Below are positions 29,939 to 37,201 of a DNA stretch of 41,464 nt, one piece after another. This DNA is from a virus. The stretch's first letter is position 1, and each line of letters starts with the position of its first letter. The notes under the pieces were generated by a model. That model was not told the origin of the DNA, did not search any database, and saw nothing but the letters and a program-made list of their open reading frames with translations. The stretch spans positions 1 to 41,464 of IMG/VR virus record IMGVR_UViG_3300010396_000067; one strand, 5' to 3'. Position numbers and translations under genes: made by a program.

Positions 29939-30723
29939 ACCTGATCGTCTACGCCCGCGTGTCCACCGACGACCAGCGCCGCAACGGTGTGAGCATGGAA
30001 CAGCAGCCGGAGCGCCTGCGCGCCTACCTTGCGCTGCACGACCACACCCAGGCCGCGCTGCTGCTGGACGAGGGCGTGAGCGCCAGCGTGCCGTTGGAAC
30101 GCCGACCCGCCGGCAAGCGCGTGCTGGAGGCAATGAAGCATGGCACCGCGGACGGCGTGGTGGTGGTGCGGCTGGATCGCCTGTTTCGCGACGCGCTGGA
30201 CGGCCTCACGTTTTTCCGCATGGCCCAGCGCAAGGGCTTTGCCGTGCACAGCGTGGCGGAGCTGATCGACAGCAGCACGCCTGCCGGCCGGCTGGCGCTG
30301 ACCATCCAACTGGCCGCCGCGCAGTACGAACGCGAACTGGACGTGGCGCGCGCCATCGAATGCAACCGCAGCCTGCGCGAGCAGGGCAGGGTGTACGGCC
30401 CGGTGCCCTACGGCTGCGTGGCCGTGGGCGAGGGCGACGCACGCCGGCTGATGCGCGACCCGCAGACGTGGGTGCACCGCGTCACGGCCGTGCGCTTGGC
30501 CGAGAAACTGAGCCTGCGCAAGGCCTGCGCCGAGCTGGAGGCCCGCGGCATCCCCAGCCCCACCGGCAAGCGCCGGTGGAGCCCCAACACCTTGAACGAC
30601 ATGCGCGTGCATCACGCCGATCTTCTGCGCCTCCCCCTGCTGGACAACGACACGACGGCCGATGGCGAGCAGATTGCCAGCGTCGAAGCCAACACGCCTG
30701 ACCCGGAGCGGACACATGCATGA
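29935..30723 (+). CDS. Serine recombinase (resolvase/invertase family)
   Basis: The 262-aa protein has an intact resolvase catalytic domain: nucleophile Ser10 in VYARVSTDDQ and the Arg cluster in VVVVRLDRLFRDALDG (Arg79, Arg82, Arg85), then the long helix (RLALTIQLAAAQYERELDV). A partial recombinase domain follows (GPVPYGCVAVGEG, KLSLRKACAELEARGIPSPT, WSPNTLNDM), but the zinc ribbon and coiled coil of large serine integrases are missing. It is translationally coupled to the Cro-like gene, so it is made early. A role in excision, inversion or genome resolution is possible. It is unusual beside three tyrosine recombinases. Confidence 0.85.
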   Translation: MNLIVYARVSTDDQRRNGVSMEQQPERLRAYLALHDHTQAALLLDEGVSASVPLERRPAGKRVLEAMKHGTADGVVVVRLDRLFRDALDGLTFFRMAQRKGFAVHSVAELIDSSTPAGRLALTIQLAAAQYERELDVARAIECNRSLREQGRVYGPVPYGCVAVGEGDARRLMRDPQTWVHRVTAVRLAEKLSLRKACAELEARGIPSPTGKRRWSPNTLNDMRVHHADLLRLPLLDNDTTADGEQIASVEANTPDPERTHA

Positions 30724-31000
30724 CCTGCCTGCCATGAACGCGCCGGCGCGCGCCGCGTTTGCGCGGCTGACCCACGCCACGGCCCACGAAACGATCACGC
30801 TGCAGACGCTGGCGTTTCGCATGCGCCGTGACGGCGTGAGCACCGTGGCCGGCGTGTTTGCCCTGGTCAACGAGATGCTGGCCGAGCGCGCGCAGCGCCT
30901 GGGCATGAAGCCCGACGAGCTGTGCGACGCCTACGAGGCGGCCGCCACCGACCAGCGCATAGACATGGCCTTGCTGCGCGGGGAGGCCGGCCATGCGTGA
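30716..31000 (+). CDS. Hypothetical early protein
   Basis: The 94-aa helical protein begins 8 bases inside the serine recombinase gene, with GGAG 7 nt upstream. It reads MHDLPAMNAPARAAFARLTH, then TLQTLAFRMRRDGVSTVAG and LVNEMLAERAQRLGMKPDEL. The pattern is compatible with a small helical regulator but no family is clear. It overlaps the next gene by 8 bases. Confidence 0.55.
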   Translation: MHDLPAMNAPARAAFARLTHATAHETITLQTLAFRMRRDGVSTVAGVFALVNEMLAERAQRLGMKPDELCDAYEAAATDQRIDMALLRGEAGHA

Positions 31001-31562
31001 GAGCCGCCGCCAGGTGATCGCCGACCACGTGATGCTGGCCATCAGCCGCAGTGCGCTCACCGAGCGCACCTATGCCCAGTGCGTGGCCGACCTGTACATG
31101 GAGCGCACGCCGCTGCATGCGCGCGCCATCCCCTTCGCGCAGAGCGCGGACCCGTATGCCGACAGCGAGGCCAACCGGCAGACGGTGAAGCGCATGCTGG
31201 ACGGCCGCGTGCGCATGGCCGTGGATATCGAGGAGGCGCTGGTGCTGGCGCTGCCGGAGCCGTACCGCCACGCGCTGATGGCGGAGCTGGCCGAGCGCCT
31301 GGGCCTGCTGGCCGCCGACCAGCCCGCGGCCGACGCCACCGGCCAGCAGCACCAGGTGGCGGAGCTGATCGCCGGCGCCGGCGCCGCGCTGGACAAGCTG
31401 GCGCCCATGCTAGACGACGGCGTGCTGGACGAGCACGACGCGCAGTACGCCGCGGCCGCGCTCGCCGCGCTGGAGGCGCTGCAGGCGCGGGTCGTCACCA
31501 TCGAGGCGGCCATCCGCAGCTACGCGGTGCCGGCGGCCAGCGGCCGGAGGGCGCGGGCATGA
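30993..31562 (+). CDS. Hypothetical, possible CII/Cp76-like phage regulator
   Basis: The 189-aa protein has a first half with a possible DNA-binding region (SEANRQTVKRMLDGRVRMAV, DIEEALVLALPEPYRHALMA, ELAERLGLLAAD). The second half is very Ala-rich and helical, coiled-coil forming (LIAGAGAALDKLAPMLDDGV, AAAALAALEALQARVVTI). The order resembles phage regulatory CII (Cp76) proteins: a DNA-binding part, then a check on a 'level' helix, then a coiled coil. That match is suggestive only. It is early and overlapped at both ends. Confidence 0.4.
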   Translation: MRESRRQVIADHVMLAISRSALTERTYAQCVADLYMERTPLHARAIPFAQSADPYADSEANRQTVKRMLDGRVRMAVDIEEALVLALPEPYRHALMAELAERLGLLAADQPAADATGQQHQVAELIAGAGAALDKLAPMLDDGVLDEHDAQYAAAALAALEALQARVVTIEAAIRSYAVPAASGRRARA

Positions 31563-31807
31563 GGCGCGATTTTGCAGGCATGCGTGCACGGGCAGCGCTG
31601 GTGATGCTCCATGCCGAATCCGCACAGCGTTGCCATGATCGCGGCGACAACCTGGGCGCTGTTTACCAGTCCGTCATTGCCGCGGAGAACGCCACAGTCG
31701 CGGAGATTTACGCGCGCCGCGCTTACGGGTTGCCTGTAACGCAGCAGCATGCGGCCTTGCGTGAGATTGGCGCCGCGCGTCGCCTCGCGACGAGGGCCAT
31801 CCATTGA
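31559..31807 (+). CDS. Hypothetical 82-aa helical protein
   Basis: Starting in an ATGA overlap, this 82-aa protein (MRRDFAGMRARAALVMLHAE, then CHDRGDNLGAVYQSVIAAEN) is entirely helical, with one Cys. Codon use is less GC-skewed than in neighbours. No family recognised. Confidence 0.5.
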   Translation: MRRDFAGMRARAALVMLHAESAQRCHDRGDNLGAVYQSVIAAENATVAEIYARRAYGLPVTQQHAALREIGAARRLATRAIH

Positions 31808-31847
31808 ACCCCACCGATTTCACGGCCTCACCGGGGCCGGAAAAGAA

Positions 31848-31877
31848 GAACGCCCAGGGCAGCCACCCCAGGCGTTC
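31848..31877 (+). promoter_or_regulatory. Hairpin upstream of a small early gene
   Basis: GAACGCC (31848-31854) pairs with GGCGTTC (31871-31877), with an inner GGG/CCC step separated by a CA/CA internal loop. It sits in a 101-base stretch without a confident gene, shortly before the ATG at 31909, in an operon where genes normally overlap. It could be an RNA processing or attenuation signal. Confidence 0.45.
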
Positions 31878-31908
31878 CAGTTGTCCCACCGCTTGGAGAA
31901 CGAGAGAC

Positions 31909-32073
31909 ATGACCACTGTACTGCACGTTGTACCGCCGCGCCAGTTGCGCGCCGCGGAGGCTGCGCTGCTGCGCTGGTATCCCGCCGCGCCGCTGTGCCT
32001 GATCGACCGCATCCGCCTGCACCGGCCCGGCTGGCCGGTGATCCAGGGCGGCAAGGGGAGGGCGCACGCATGA
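31909..32073 (+). CDS. Small hypothetical protein (54 aa)
   Basis: The 54-aa protein (MTTVLHVVPPRQLRAAEAAL, then DRIRLHRPGWPVIQGGKGR) is the better reading of a longer frame, because the ATG at 31909 follows GAGAACGAGAGAC and its sequence looks natural, while the upstream part includes the hairpin. A basic, short protein with no known family. It ends in an ATGA overlap with the DnaN-like gene. Confidence 0.5.
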   Translation: MTTVLHVVPPRQLRAAEAALLRWYPAAPLCLIDRIRLHRPGWPVIQGGKGRAHA

Positions 32074-32735
32074 GCAGCAAGGAGCCGATCGTTATCGCCG
32101 ACCTGTCCGCCGCCGTATTCCGCCGCGTGCTTGCCTTCGCGCCGGTGAACGAAATCCGCTACTACCTGTGCGGCGTGCACGTGGTGCCCGGCAAGGTGGT
32201 GCGGCTGGAAGGCACCAACGGCCACATGATCTACGTGGAGGAGGACACCAGCGGCACCGCGCAGCGCGATCTGATCGTGAACATCGGCATGCGCGGCCGC
32301 AACCTGCTGCGCGGCGACAACCGCGTGAAGGTGCACGACGACGGCAGCGTGCGCATCACCACGTTGAGTGGCGGCACGACGCTGTACATCGAGCCCGGCA
32401 CCGGCGTGATCGACGCCAAGTACCCGGAGATCGAGCGCGTGATCGGCCCGATGGAAGGCTGGCACGAAGGCTTCGGCGCCTCGCTGAACGTGGAGTACCT
32501 GAAAAAGGCGCTCACCGTGCCCGGCTACATCCGGTTTTTCAGCCGCAAGGATGACCAGGGCAAGTACGACCCCAAGGGCGCCGTGATGTTCATGATGGAC
32601 GGCGGCACCGTCAACGGCGGCAAGGCCTTCGGCCTGATCATGCCGATCCGCGGCACCTTCGCGCCCGACTCCGCGGTGGCCGACATGCTGCCGGCGGGAC
32701 TGGTGAAGAGCAGGCCGCAGCGGGTGGCGGCATGA
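32070..32735 (+). CDS. DnaN (sliding clamp)-like protein
   Basis: The 221-aa protein contains the motif typical of DNA polymerase III beta: NEIRYYLCGVHVVPGKVVRL, then EGTNGHMIYVEED, as in the central clamp domain (RYYLNGV...TDGHRLA). Further clamp-like strands follow (LIVNIGMRGRNLLRGDNRVK, VRITTLSGGTTLYIEPGTGV, DAKYPEIERVI). At 221 aa it is shorter than bacterial DnaN (about 366 aa, three domains), so it probably holds one and a half modules. It could be a phage clamp, a clamp competitor or a structural decoy. It lies mid early operon with ATGA overlaps on both sides. Confidence 0.65.
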   Translation: MSSKEPIVIADLSAAVFRRVLAFAPVNEIRYYLCGVHVVPGKVVRLEGTNGHMIYVEEDTSGTAQRDLIVNIGMRGRNLLRGDNRVKVHDDGSVRITTLSGGTTLYIEPGTGVIDAKYPEIERVIGPMEGWHEGFGASLNVEYLKKALTVPGYIRFFSRKDDQGKYDPKGAVMFMMDGGTVNGGKAFGLIMPIRGTFAPDSAVADMLPAGLVKSRPQRVAA

Positions 32736-33175
32736 GCCTGCCCACCCTCTACGTCGGCATGGCCAACCCCGTGCGCGATGCGGATATCGCCCAGGCGCTG
32801 ACGGTGGAAACCATCGGCGCGGTGGCCGCGCATTTCAACGTGTCGCGCACCGCGGTGCGCGCTGCGGCGGCACGGCATGCGGCGCGCCGCGACTTCGACC
32901 TGCTGCTGACCGGCCCCGACACCCCCCCGGTGCGCGTGTGCCACGTGGTGTCGTGCAAGCCATTCACGGCGGTGGCGCTGGCAGCGTTCCGCACCTACGC
33001 CGGCACGCTGAAGAAGCTGGAGATTCCCGGCTGGAAACTCACGGACGGCCACGCCAGCTGCACCGTGGCGGATATCCAGCTGGCCCTGCAGAGCGCGGCG
33101 AAGGCGGAAAAGCAATCCAACGAGGCGCCGCGCGCCCGCCGCGAGGCGCGGCAGCGCCTTGGCATGGAGGCCTGA
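32732..33175 (+). CDS. Hypothetical protein with HTH-like N-terminus
   Basis: The 147-aa protein has an N-terminal segment like a small helix-turn-helix (ETIGAVAAHFNVSRTAVRAA), then a beta part (PPVRVCHVVSCKPFTAVALA) and a basic helical tail (AKAEKQSNEAPRARREARQR). Its start overlaps the DnaN-like stop. Possibly a DNA-binding early regulator. Confidence 0.5.
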   Translation: MSLPTLYVGMANPVRDADIAQALTVETIGAVAAHFNVSRTAVRAAAARHAARRDFDLLLTGPDTPPVRVCHVVSCKPFTAVALAAFRTYAGTLKKLEIPGWKLTDGHASCTVADIQLALQSAAKAEKQSNEAPRARREARQRLGMEA

Positions 33176-33179
33176 CCCC

Positions 33180-34148
33180 ATGAGCAACGTCATCACCCTC
33201 GCCGGGCACAGCGTGCCGCAGGTGACGCTGGAGCAGGCGGTACAGCACTACCTCAGCCGCAAGCGCATGCGCGGCGCGCAGCTCAACACGCTGGTGGCCT
33301 ATGGCAGCGACCTGCGCGGCTTTGCCGCCTTTGCCGCGCGGCACGACATCGACCTGATCGGCCTGGTGGGCGAGCGCCTGGTGGACCGCTGGCTGGACAG
33401 CCTGAGCATGGCCGGCCTTTCCCCGCGCACGCAGGCCCGCAAGCTGGTGGTGCTGGGCCAGCTGGTGGAGCACGCGCAGCGTGAGGGCTGGCTGCGGCAC
33501 GACCCCACCAAGGATTGCCGCGTGCGCTTCACCGTGCAGCCGGTGATTGCGCCGGAGCTGTCGCCGCTGATGGCCGTGCTGGAAGGCGTGCCGGTCGACA
33601 CGCCGGCCGCGCTGCGCGATCGCGCCATGCTGCGGCTGGCGCTGGACGGCGCACTGCGCGTGAGCGACGTGGTGGGGCTGGACCTGGCCCAGCCCGGCAC
33701 GCCGCCGCGCCGTGGCGTGGACATGGGCCGGCCCACCGTGAACACGGTGGGCAAGGGCGGCAAGCCGGCCTGCGTGCCGATCAACCAGCGCACGGCGCAG
33801 TGGCTGCAGGCGTGGCTGGACGTGCGCGGCACCATGGCGCGCGACGACGAGCCGGCGCTGTTCGTGAGCAACCGCGGCCGGCGCATCACCCGCCAGCAGG
33901 CGCACAACCGCATCAAGCTGTGGGGCGCCCACTTCGGACTGCCCAACCTGCACTACCAGCTGCTGCGCCACCGCCGCGTGGGCGACGTGGTGGAGCGCCT
34001 GGGCCTGGAGGCCGGCCAGCACCTGGCGCGGCACGCCAAGAAATCCACCACCGCCAACGTGTACGGCGCGCAGGCCGCCGCCGTGGTGCGGCACGTGCTG
34101 CGCGAACACGCGGATCTGGATGCGCCGCTGGCGCGGGGTGCGGCATGA
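33180..34148 (+). CDS. Tyrosine recombinase (copy 2), early operon
   Basis: The 322-aa protein has a core-binding domain (about 15-125; VTLEQAVQHYLSRKRMRGAQ) and a catalytic domain. Arg160 (GALRVSDVV), Lys192 (VGKGGKPACVP), Arg263 (HYQLLRHRRV), His285 (LARHAKKSTT) and Tyr295 (NVYGAQAA) fit the family. The usual His three residues before the second Arg appears to be Gln260 (YQLLR), so box II is modified. Its location between early genes suggests excision or a DNA-processing function and not simple integration. The ATG at 33180 follows the previous stop by 4 bases. Confidence 0.78.
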   Translation: MSNVITLAGHSVPQVTLEQAVQHYLSRKRMRGAQLNTLVAYGSDLRGFAAFAARHDIDLIGLVGERLVDRWLDSLSMAGLSPRTQARKLVVLGQLVEHAQREGWLRHDPTKDCRVRFTVQPVIAPELSPLMAVLEGVPVDTPAALRDRAMLRLALDGALRVSDVVGLDLAQPGTPPRRGVDMGRPTVNTVGKGGKPACVPINQRTAQWLQAWLDVRGTMARDDEPALFVSNRGRRITRQQAHNRIKLWGAHFGLPNLHYQLLRHRRVGDVVERLGLEAGQHLARHAKKSTTANVYGAQAAAVVRHVLREHADLDAPLARGAA

Positions 34149-34357
34149 GCGCGGCGATCACTGATTTCGATGCGTGGCCGCGTGATCCGGCCAACGGCCG
34201 TCTGTTGTGTTCACCGGATCACCCGATGCCGAAAGGCGCCCCGGGACTGTGGTCGCATACAAACGTCAAGAGCGATGGCACCTGCTACGAGGGTTGCTGC
34301 GACGACTACGTGTGCAAGGACTGCGGCTTCGCTTGGCGTGTGGAGTGCGCGCAATGA
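34145..34357 (+). CDS. Small zinc-binding protein
   Basis: The 70-aa protein (DFDAWPRDPANGRLLCSPDH) carries a Cys cluster, CYEGCCDDYVCKDCGFAWR, typical of small treble-clef or ribbon folds. It begins in an ATGA overlap with the recombinase. Function unknown. Confidence 0.55.
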   Translation: MSAAITDFDAWPRDPANGRLLCSPDHPMPKGAPGLWSHTNVKSDGTCYEGCCDDYVCKDCGFAWRVECAQ

Positions 34358-34722
34358 ACCACATCCCCTTCGACCCGAAATTCGCCATGCCAACCATTTC
34401 GGAACAGGCGCGCGCGACGCTGGCTCACGTCGTACTTGCCGAGTTGGATAGGGCTACGGCGAAATTCCCTACATGGCCCACCGATCCGCTGCACGCCATG
34501 GGCGTGCTGCACGAGGAAGTCGGCGAGCTGGCCAAGGCCGTGCTGCAGCTGGTCTATGAGCCGCACAAGTCGACGTTCAGTGATGTGCGTGCGGAGGCCA
34601 CGCAAGCCGCTGCCATGGCGCTTCGATTCCTGATGAGCCTGGACAACTACACCTGGCGGCCGTGCGAACAGCACAGCCAGTCCACCCCTGCGGCAGCCAC
34701 CGCAGCCCCTTCCACCCCCTGA
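34354..34722 (+). CDS. MazG-like nucleotide pyrophosphohydrolase-fold protein
   Basis: The 122-aa protein matches MazG-like phage proteins: helix 1 (LAHVVLAELDRATAKFPTWP), the metal-binding ExxEx pattern in HAMGVLHEEVGELAKAVLQ, and a later helix with SDVRAEATQAAAMALRFL. Members hydrolyse NTPs or alarmones; phage versions can limit stringent or abortive responses. It ends with a low-complexity Ser/Thr/Ala/Pro tail. ATGA overlap with the zinc protein gene. Confidence 0.7.
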   Translation: MNHIPFDPKFAMPTISEQARATLAHVVLAELDRATAKFPTWPTDPLHAMGVLHEEVGELAKAVLQLVYEPHKSTFSDVRAEATQAAAMALRFLMSLDNYTWRPCEQHSQSTPAAATAAPSTP

Positions 34723-34775
34723 CCGTTCCACCGCGCGTCCATCCCGGCCGCGCACACCACCGCCTGGAGAAACCC

Positions 34776-35006
34776 ATGAACAAGTCCACCCTGATCGCTT
34801 CCATCCTCGCCACCGCCACGCTAGCCGCCTGCGCGGGCGCACCGATCAACCACGATGCGGCCCGCGCCATGGCCGAGCGCCAGTGCCGCGTGACCGCGGC
34901 GACGGAGAAGCAATACCCCATCGACGCGCAGGGCAACGTGCGCCTGGTGAACGTGGCCTATGCCAAGTGCATGCAGGCCAAGGGCTTCGGCCCGCGGGAG
35001 GGCTGA
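34776..35006 (+). CDS. Small lipoprotein
   Basis: The 76-aa protein has a signal peptide and lipobox (ILATATLAAC, Cys19), then a soluble part with two Cys (AERQCRVTAATEKQYPIDAQ, AKCMQAKGFG). A CTGGAGAAA lies 5 nt before the ATG. It is transcribed within the early operon, so it could be an early envelope protein, for example superinfection exclusion. No family recognised. Confidence 0.65.
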   Translation: MNKSTLIASILATATLAACAGAPINHDAARAMAERQCRVTAATEKQYPIDAQGNVRLVNVAYAKCMQAKGFGPREG

Positions 35007-35009
35007 GCG

Positions 35010-35357
35010 ATGCAGGCGCACGCATCGCCACCCACCGACCCGCACAAGCCCGCGCTGCCGCTGCGCCCGCTGGCCGCGCTGGATGATGACGGCCGAGTCA
35101 CCGTGTACGTCGGCGCCAGCTACCAGCGGCTGCAGCCGGCCGCAGCCTGGGCGCTGCTGGACCAGCTGGCCCATGCGCTGGAGGTGCCCGGCTGGCCCAG
35201 CCTGTACCGCTTCCGCACGTGGGTGGCCGGCTTCCGCCAGCTGCCCGAGCGCGATGCGGTGCGGCAGAAATTCGGCGTGTCGCGGGCCACGGCCCTGCGC
35301 TGGCTGAAGAATGAGCGCGAACGGCGCGAGGAGGCCACATGTTCCAGCGGCAAGTGA
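35010..35357 (+). CDS. HTH-containing hypothetical protein
   Basis: The 115-aa protein has a beta strand (DDDGRVTVYVGASYQRLQ), a helical centre (AAWALLDQLAHALEVPGWPS) and a C-terminal helix-turn-helix-like end (ERDAVRQKFGVSRATALRWL) typical of small phage DNA-binding proteins. It overlaps the next gene by 19 bases. Confidence 0.55.
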   Translation: MQAHASPPTDPHKPALPLRPLAALDDDGRVTVYVGASYQRLQPAAAWALLDQLAHALEVPGWPSLYRFRTWVAGFRQLPERDAVRQKFGVSRATALRWLKNERERREEATCSSGK

Positions 35358-35638
35358 TGCACGTGGCGGGCACATTCGCCCGCTGCGCGGACTGCGGCCG
35401 CGAGCCGCGCCACTACACCGCCCGCGGCAGCCTGCTGAGCGAGGGTGTGCGCTTCGGCGCCATCAAGCCGCGCCACCAGTTGAGCTGCCCCTGCGGCCGC
35501 AGCACCGGCTGGATGCCCACCCTTACCGACGCCATGCGCGCCTGGGGCGAGCTGGGCGAAACCCTGCCGCTGCCGCTGCAGCAGGCGCTGAAATCGGCCG
35601 ACGTGCGGCCGATCCGGCAGGCCAGGGGAGGGCGCTGA
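35339..35638 (+). CDS. Zinc-ribbon hypothetical protein
   Basis: The 99-aa protein has paired Cys knuckles (ARCADCGREPRHY and LSCPCGRSTG) separated by about 30 residues, a zinc ribbon, followed by a helix (PTLTDAMRAWGELG) and a basic tail. The ATG at 35339 lies inside the preceding gene after GAGGAGG. Unknown function. Confidence 0.55.
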   Translation: MFQRQVMHVAGTFARCADCGREPRHYTARGSLLSEGVRFGAIKPRHQLSCPCGRSTGWMPTLTDAMRAWGELGETLPLPLQQALKSADVRPIRQARGGR

Positions 35639-35639
35639 G

Positions 35640-35933
35640 ATGGTGGCGGATAACCCGAAACGCCCACCGCCGCCGCCACCAGACTGGCCGCCGCGACCGG
35701 ATGAATGGAAAGGCATGCGGAGACCTGCGCCCGGATCCGAACTTGCCGATCTCGTGGCTCCTGCTGTTCGCCTCGACATTGCCAAGTTCGCGCTCAACGG
35801 CCTGCTGGCCAGCGGCGGCGACCGCCAGAACACCGACGCAGTGATCACCCGCGCCGTGCGCTACGCCGACGCGCTGCTGGAAGCACTCAACCGCACCCAT
35901 GAGGAGGTACGCCATGCAAACGGCCGCCGTTGA
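35640..35933 (+). CDS. Small Pro-rich hypothetical protein
   Basis: The 97-aa protein starts with a proline tract (PKRPPPPPPDWPPRPDEWKG) and continues with helices (DIAKFALNGLLASGGDRQNT, AVRYADALLEALNRTHEEV). The C-terminal half looks like a small acidic helical domain common in Xanthomonadales phages. A G-rich AGGGGAGG precedes the ATG. It overlaps the next gene by 20 bases. Confidence 0.55.
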   Translation: MVADNPKRPPPPPPDWPPRPDEWKGMRRPAPGSELADLVAPAVRLDIAKFALNGLLASGGDRQNTDAVITRAVRYADALLEALNRTHEEVRHANGRR

Positions 35934-36150
35934 GTTCGTGCCGCCGCCGATCATGGACACGCAGGCCGGACGCATGGCCCGGCGCAGCGTGATCGGCCGC
36001 GCCAGCCGTGCCGGCGCCGGCCGCGGCGCCTACCGCTGCACCGCCTGCGGCGGCCGCTGCGAGGTGCAGGTGGACTACGACGACGACGGCAACGTGGCCC
36101 ACAGCCGCGGCAAGTGCCGCACCCCCAACTGCATCGCCTGGGAGGATTGA
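35914..36150 (+). CDS. Zinc-ribbon hypothetical protein
   Basis: The 78-aa protein contains YRCTACGGRCEVQVDY and GKCRTPNCIAW, a zinc ribbon preceded by a basic stretch (RRSVIGRASRAGAGRG). The ATG at 35914 follows GAGGAGG with 6-nt spacing, better than the ATG 15 bases upstream. It is the third ribbon protein in under 2 kb. Confidence 0.55.
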   Translation: MQTAAVEFVPPPIMDTQAGRMARRSVIGRASRAGAGRGAYRCTACGGRCEVQVDYDDDGNVAHSRGKCRTPNCIAWED

Positions 36151-36151
36151 C

Positions 36152-36409
36152 ATGCTGAAAGCCTTTCGATGCACCGACATGGAACTCTATGCCGCCGCCG
36201 ACGCGACGCAGTGCGCCAAGGTGTACGAGGAACACTGCGGCGAGAAGCTGGAGGACGGCTACCCCGAGGAACTGACCGACGCGGAGCTTGACGCATCGCA
36301 GCTGGAGTTCAACGAGGACGGCGAGCGCACCGGCGGCACCACATCCATCCGGCAGATGCTCGCCGAGCACGGCGACGAGCCGGGCTGGCTGGCAGGGAGC
36401 GAATGGTGA
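36152..36409 (+). CDS. Small acidic hypothetical protein
   Basis: The 85-aa protein (MLKAFRCTDMELYAAADATQ, EEHCGEKLEDGYPEELTDAE) is strongly acidic, with two Cys. GGGAGGATTGAC precedes the ATG. Acidic early proteins can mimic DNA or inhibit host factors, but that is speculation here. Confidence 0.5.
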   Translation: MLKAFRCTDMELYAAADATQCAKVYEEHCGEKLEDGYPEELTDAELDASQLEFNEDGERTGGTTSIRQMLAEHGDEPGWLAGSEW

Positions 36410-36657
36410 TGACTAACGCACCCCTGAGCCCCCAGCACCTGGCCATCCTCGCCGAGCTGCGCCGCGGCCCGGCCACCACCATGCAGCTGATCCGCAACTG
36501 CGGCGTGATCTGCGTGAGCGCCCGCATGCACGAGCTGAAGACCCGCCACGGCTACGACATCGGCATGCAGATGGTGCGCGTGGTCGATCGCCGCCGGCAC
36601 GTGGTGCGCGTGGCGCAGTACAGCCTCAACCGCCGCCACGCGAAGCGGGCGGCCTGA
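36403..36657 (+). CDS. Winged-helix/HTH protein
   Basis: The 84-aa basic protein (LSPQHLAILAELRRGPATTM, QLIRNCGVICVSARMHELKT) looks like a compact winged helix with a final strand (RVVDRRRHVVRVAQYSLN). Starts at ATG 36403 or 36409. It overlaps the preceding gene by 7 bases and is followed by a 151-base gap. A DNA-binding regulator is likely. Confidence 0.6.
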   Translation: MVMTNAPLSPQHLAILAELRRGPATTMQLIRNCGVICVSARMHELKTRHGYDIGMQMVRVVDRRRHVVRVAQYSLNRRHAKRAA

Positions 36658-36808
36658 CCACTCACGGCATGTCGGCGTGGACGGACACGCGGCCTATCAG
36701 GTTGAACGCAACCCGGGAATCCACCCGGCCACCGATGACGGGACACGGCCTTAAACGCGGCCAGCAGGTATCGAACCCTGCACATGCCACCCACTACTTC
36801 TGCGAGAT
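36658..36808. other. Intergenic stretch in early operon
   Basis: These 151 bases hold no gene. There are minor inverted repeats (GGCC...GGCC near 36751-36766, GCAGG...CCTGC near 36763-36783), but no strong promoter or terminator. It is the longest gap in the early operon and precedes a gene of lower GC. Confidence 0.4.
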
Positions 36809-37201
36809 ATGAAGACCATGGAAAACAAAAAACATAATGGTGTGCTGACTGTCCAATTGGAGAGCGATCAGATCGTGATCCGCCTCCCTTTCGATGCACT
36901 TCAATGCGCGGCGGAGGCTTGTCCCGACCTTGAGGAGATAGATGACGATGGCGAGTTCGCGCCACCGATCGTTACCGATCTTCCTAAGTTTGCCGCCGCA
37001 GTGGTGTGTGCGCTGAGCCATGAGGAAGAAGACGGCACAACACCAGTGCATCGGATGTTCGACGCCGCATTTGTCTCAGCCATTGAGGCGGGCGGTGATG
37101 GCGTCGAAATTTTCGGTGTGGATGGTTACGAAAAAGCGAAGGCCGCGCGTGCCAAAAATGGCACTGCTGTGCCGGCATGGGAGGCTGACCATGTTCCGTA
37201 A
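36809..37201 (+). CDS. Hypothetical protein, lower GC
   Basis: The 130-aa acidic protein (MKTMENKKHNGVLTVQLESD, QIVIRLPFDALQCAAEACPD) is less GC-rich than its neighbours and uses different codons, as if recently acquired. A helix (KFAAAVVCALSHEEEDGTTP) and a C-terminal region (VDGYEKAKAARAKNGTAVP) follow. Its stop is 11 bases inside the RdgC gene. Confidence 0.6.
   Translation: MKTMENKKHNGVLTVQLESDQIVIRLPFDALQCAAEACPDLEEIDDDGEFAPPIVTDLPKFAAAVVCALSHEEEDGTTPVHRMFDAAFVSAIEAGGDGVEIFGVDGYEKAKAARAKNGTAVPAWEADHVP

Noticed and set aside
31804-31908. N-terminal part of a longer frame before the 54-aa gene
   Set aside because: The stretch is occupied by a hairpin and its translation looks random; ATG 31909 has the better context.
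36760-36790. T-arm-like sequence (GCAGG, loop with TCGAA, CCTGC) suggesting a tRNA
   Set aside because: No acceptor stem, D-arm or anticodon arm can be drawn around it; only a small chance hairpin remains.
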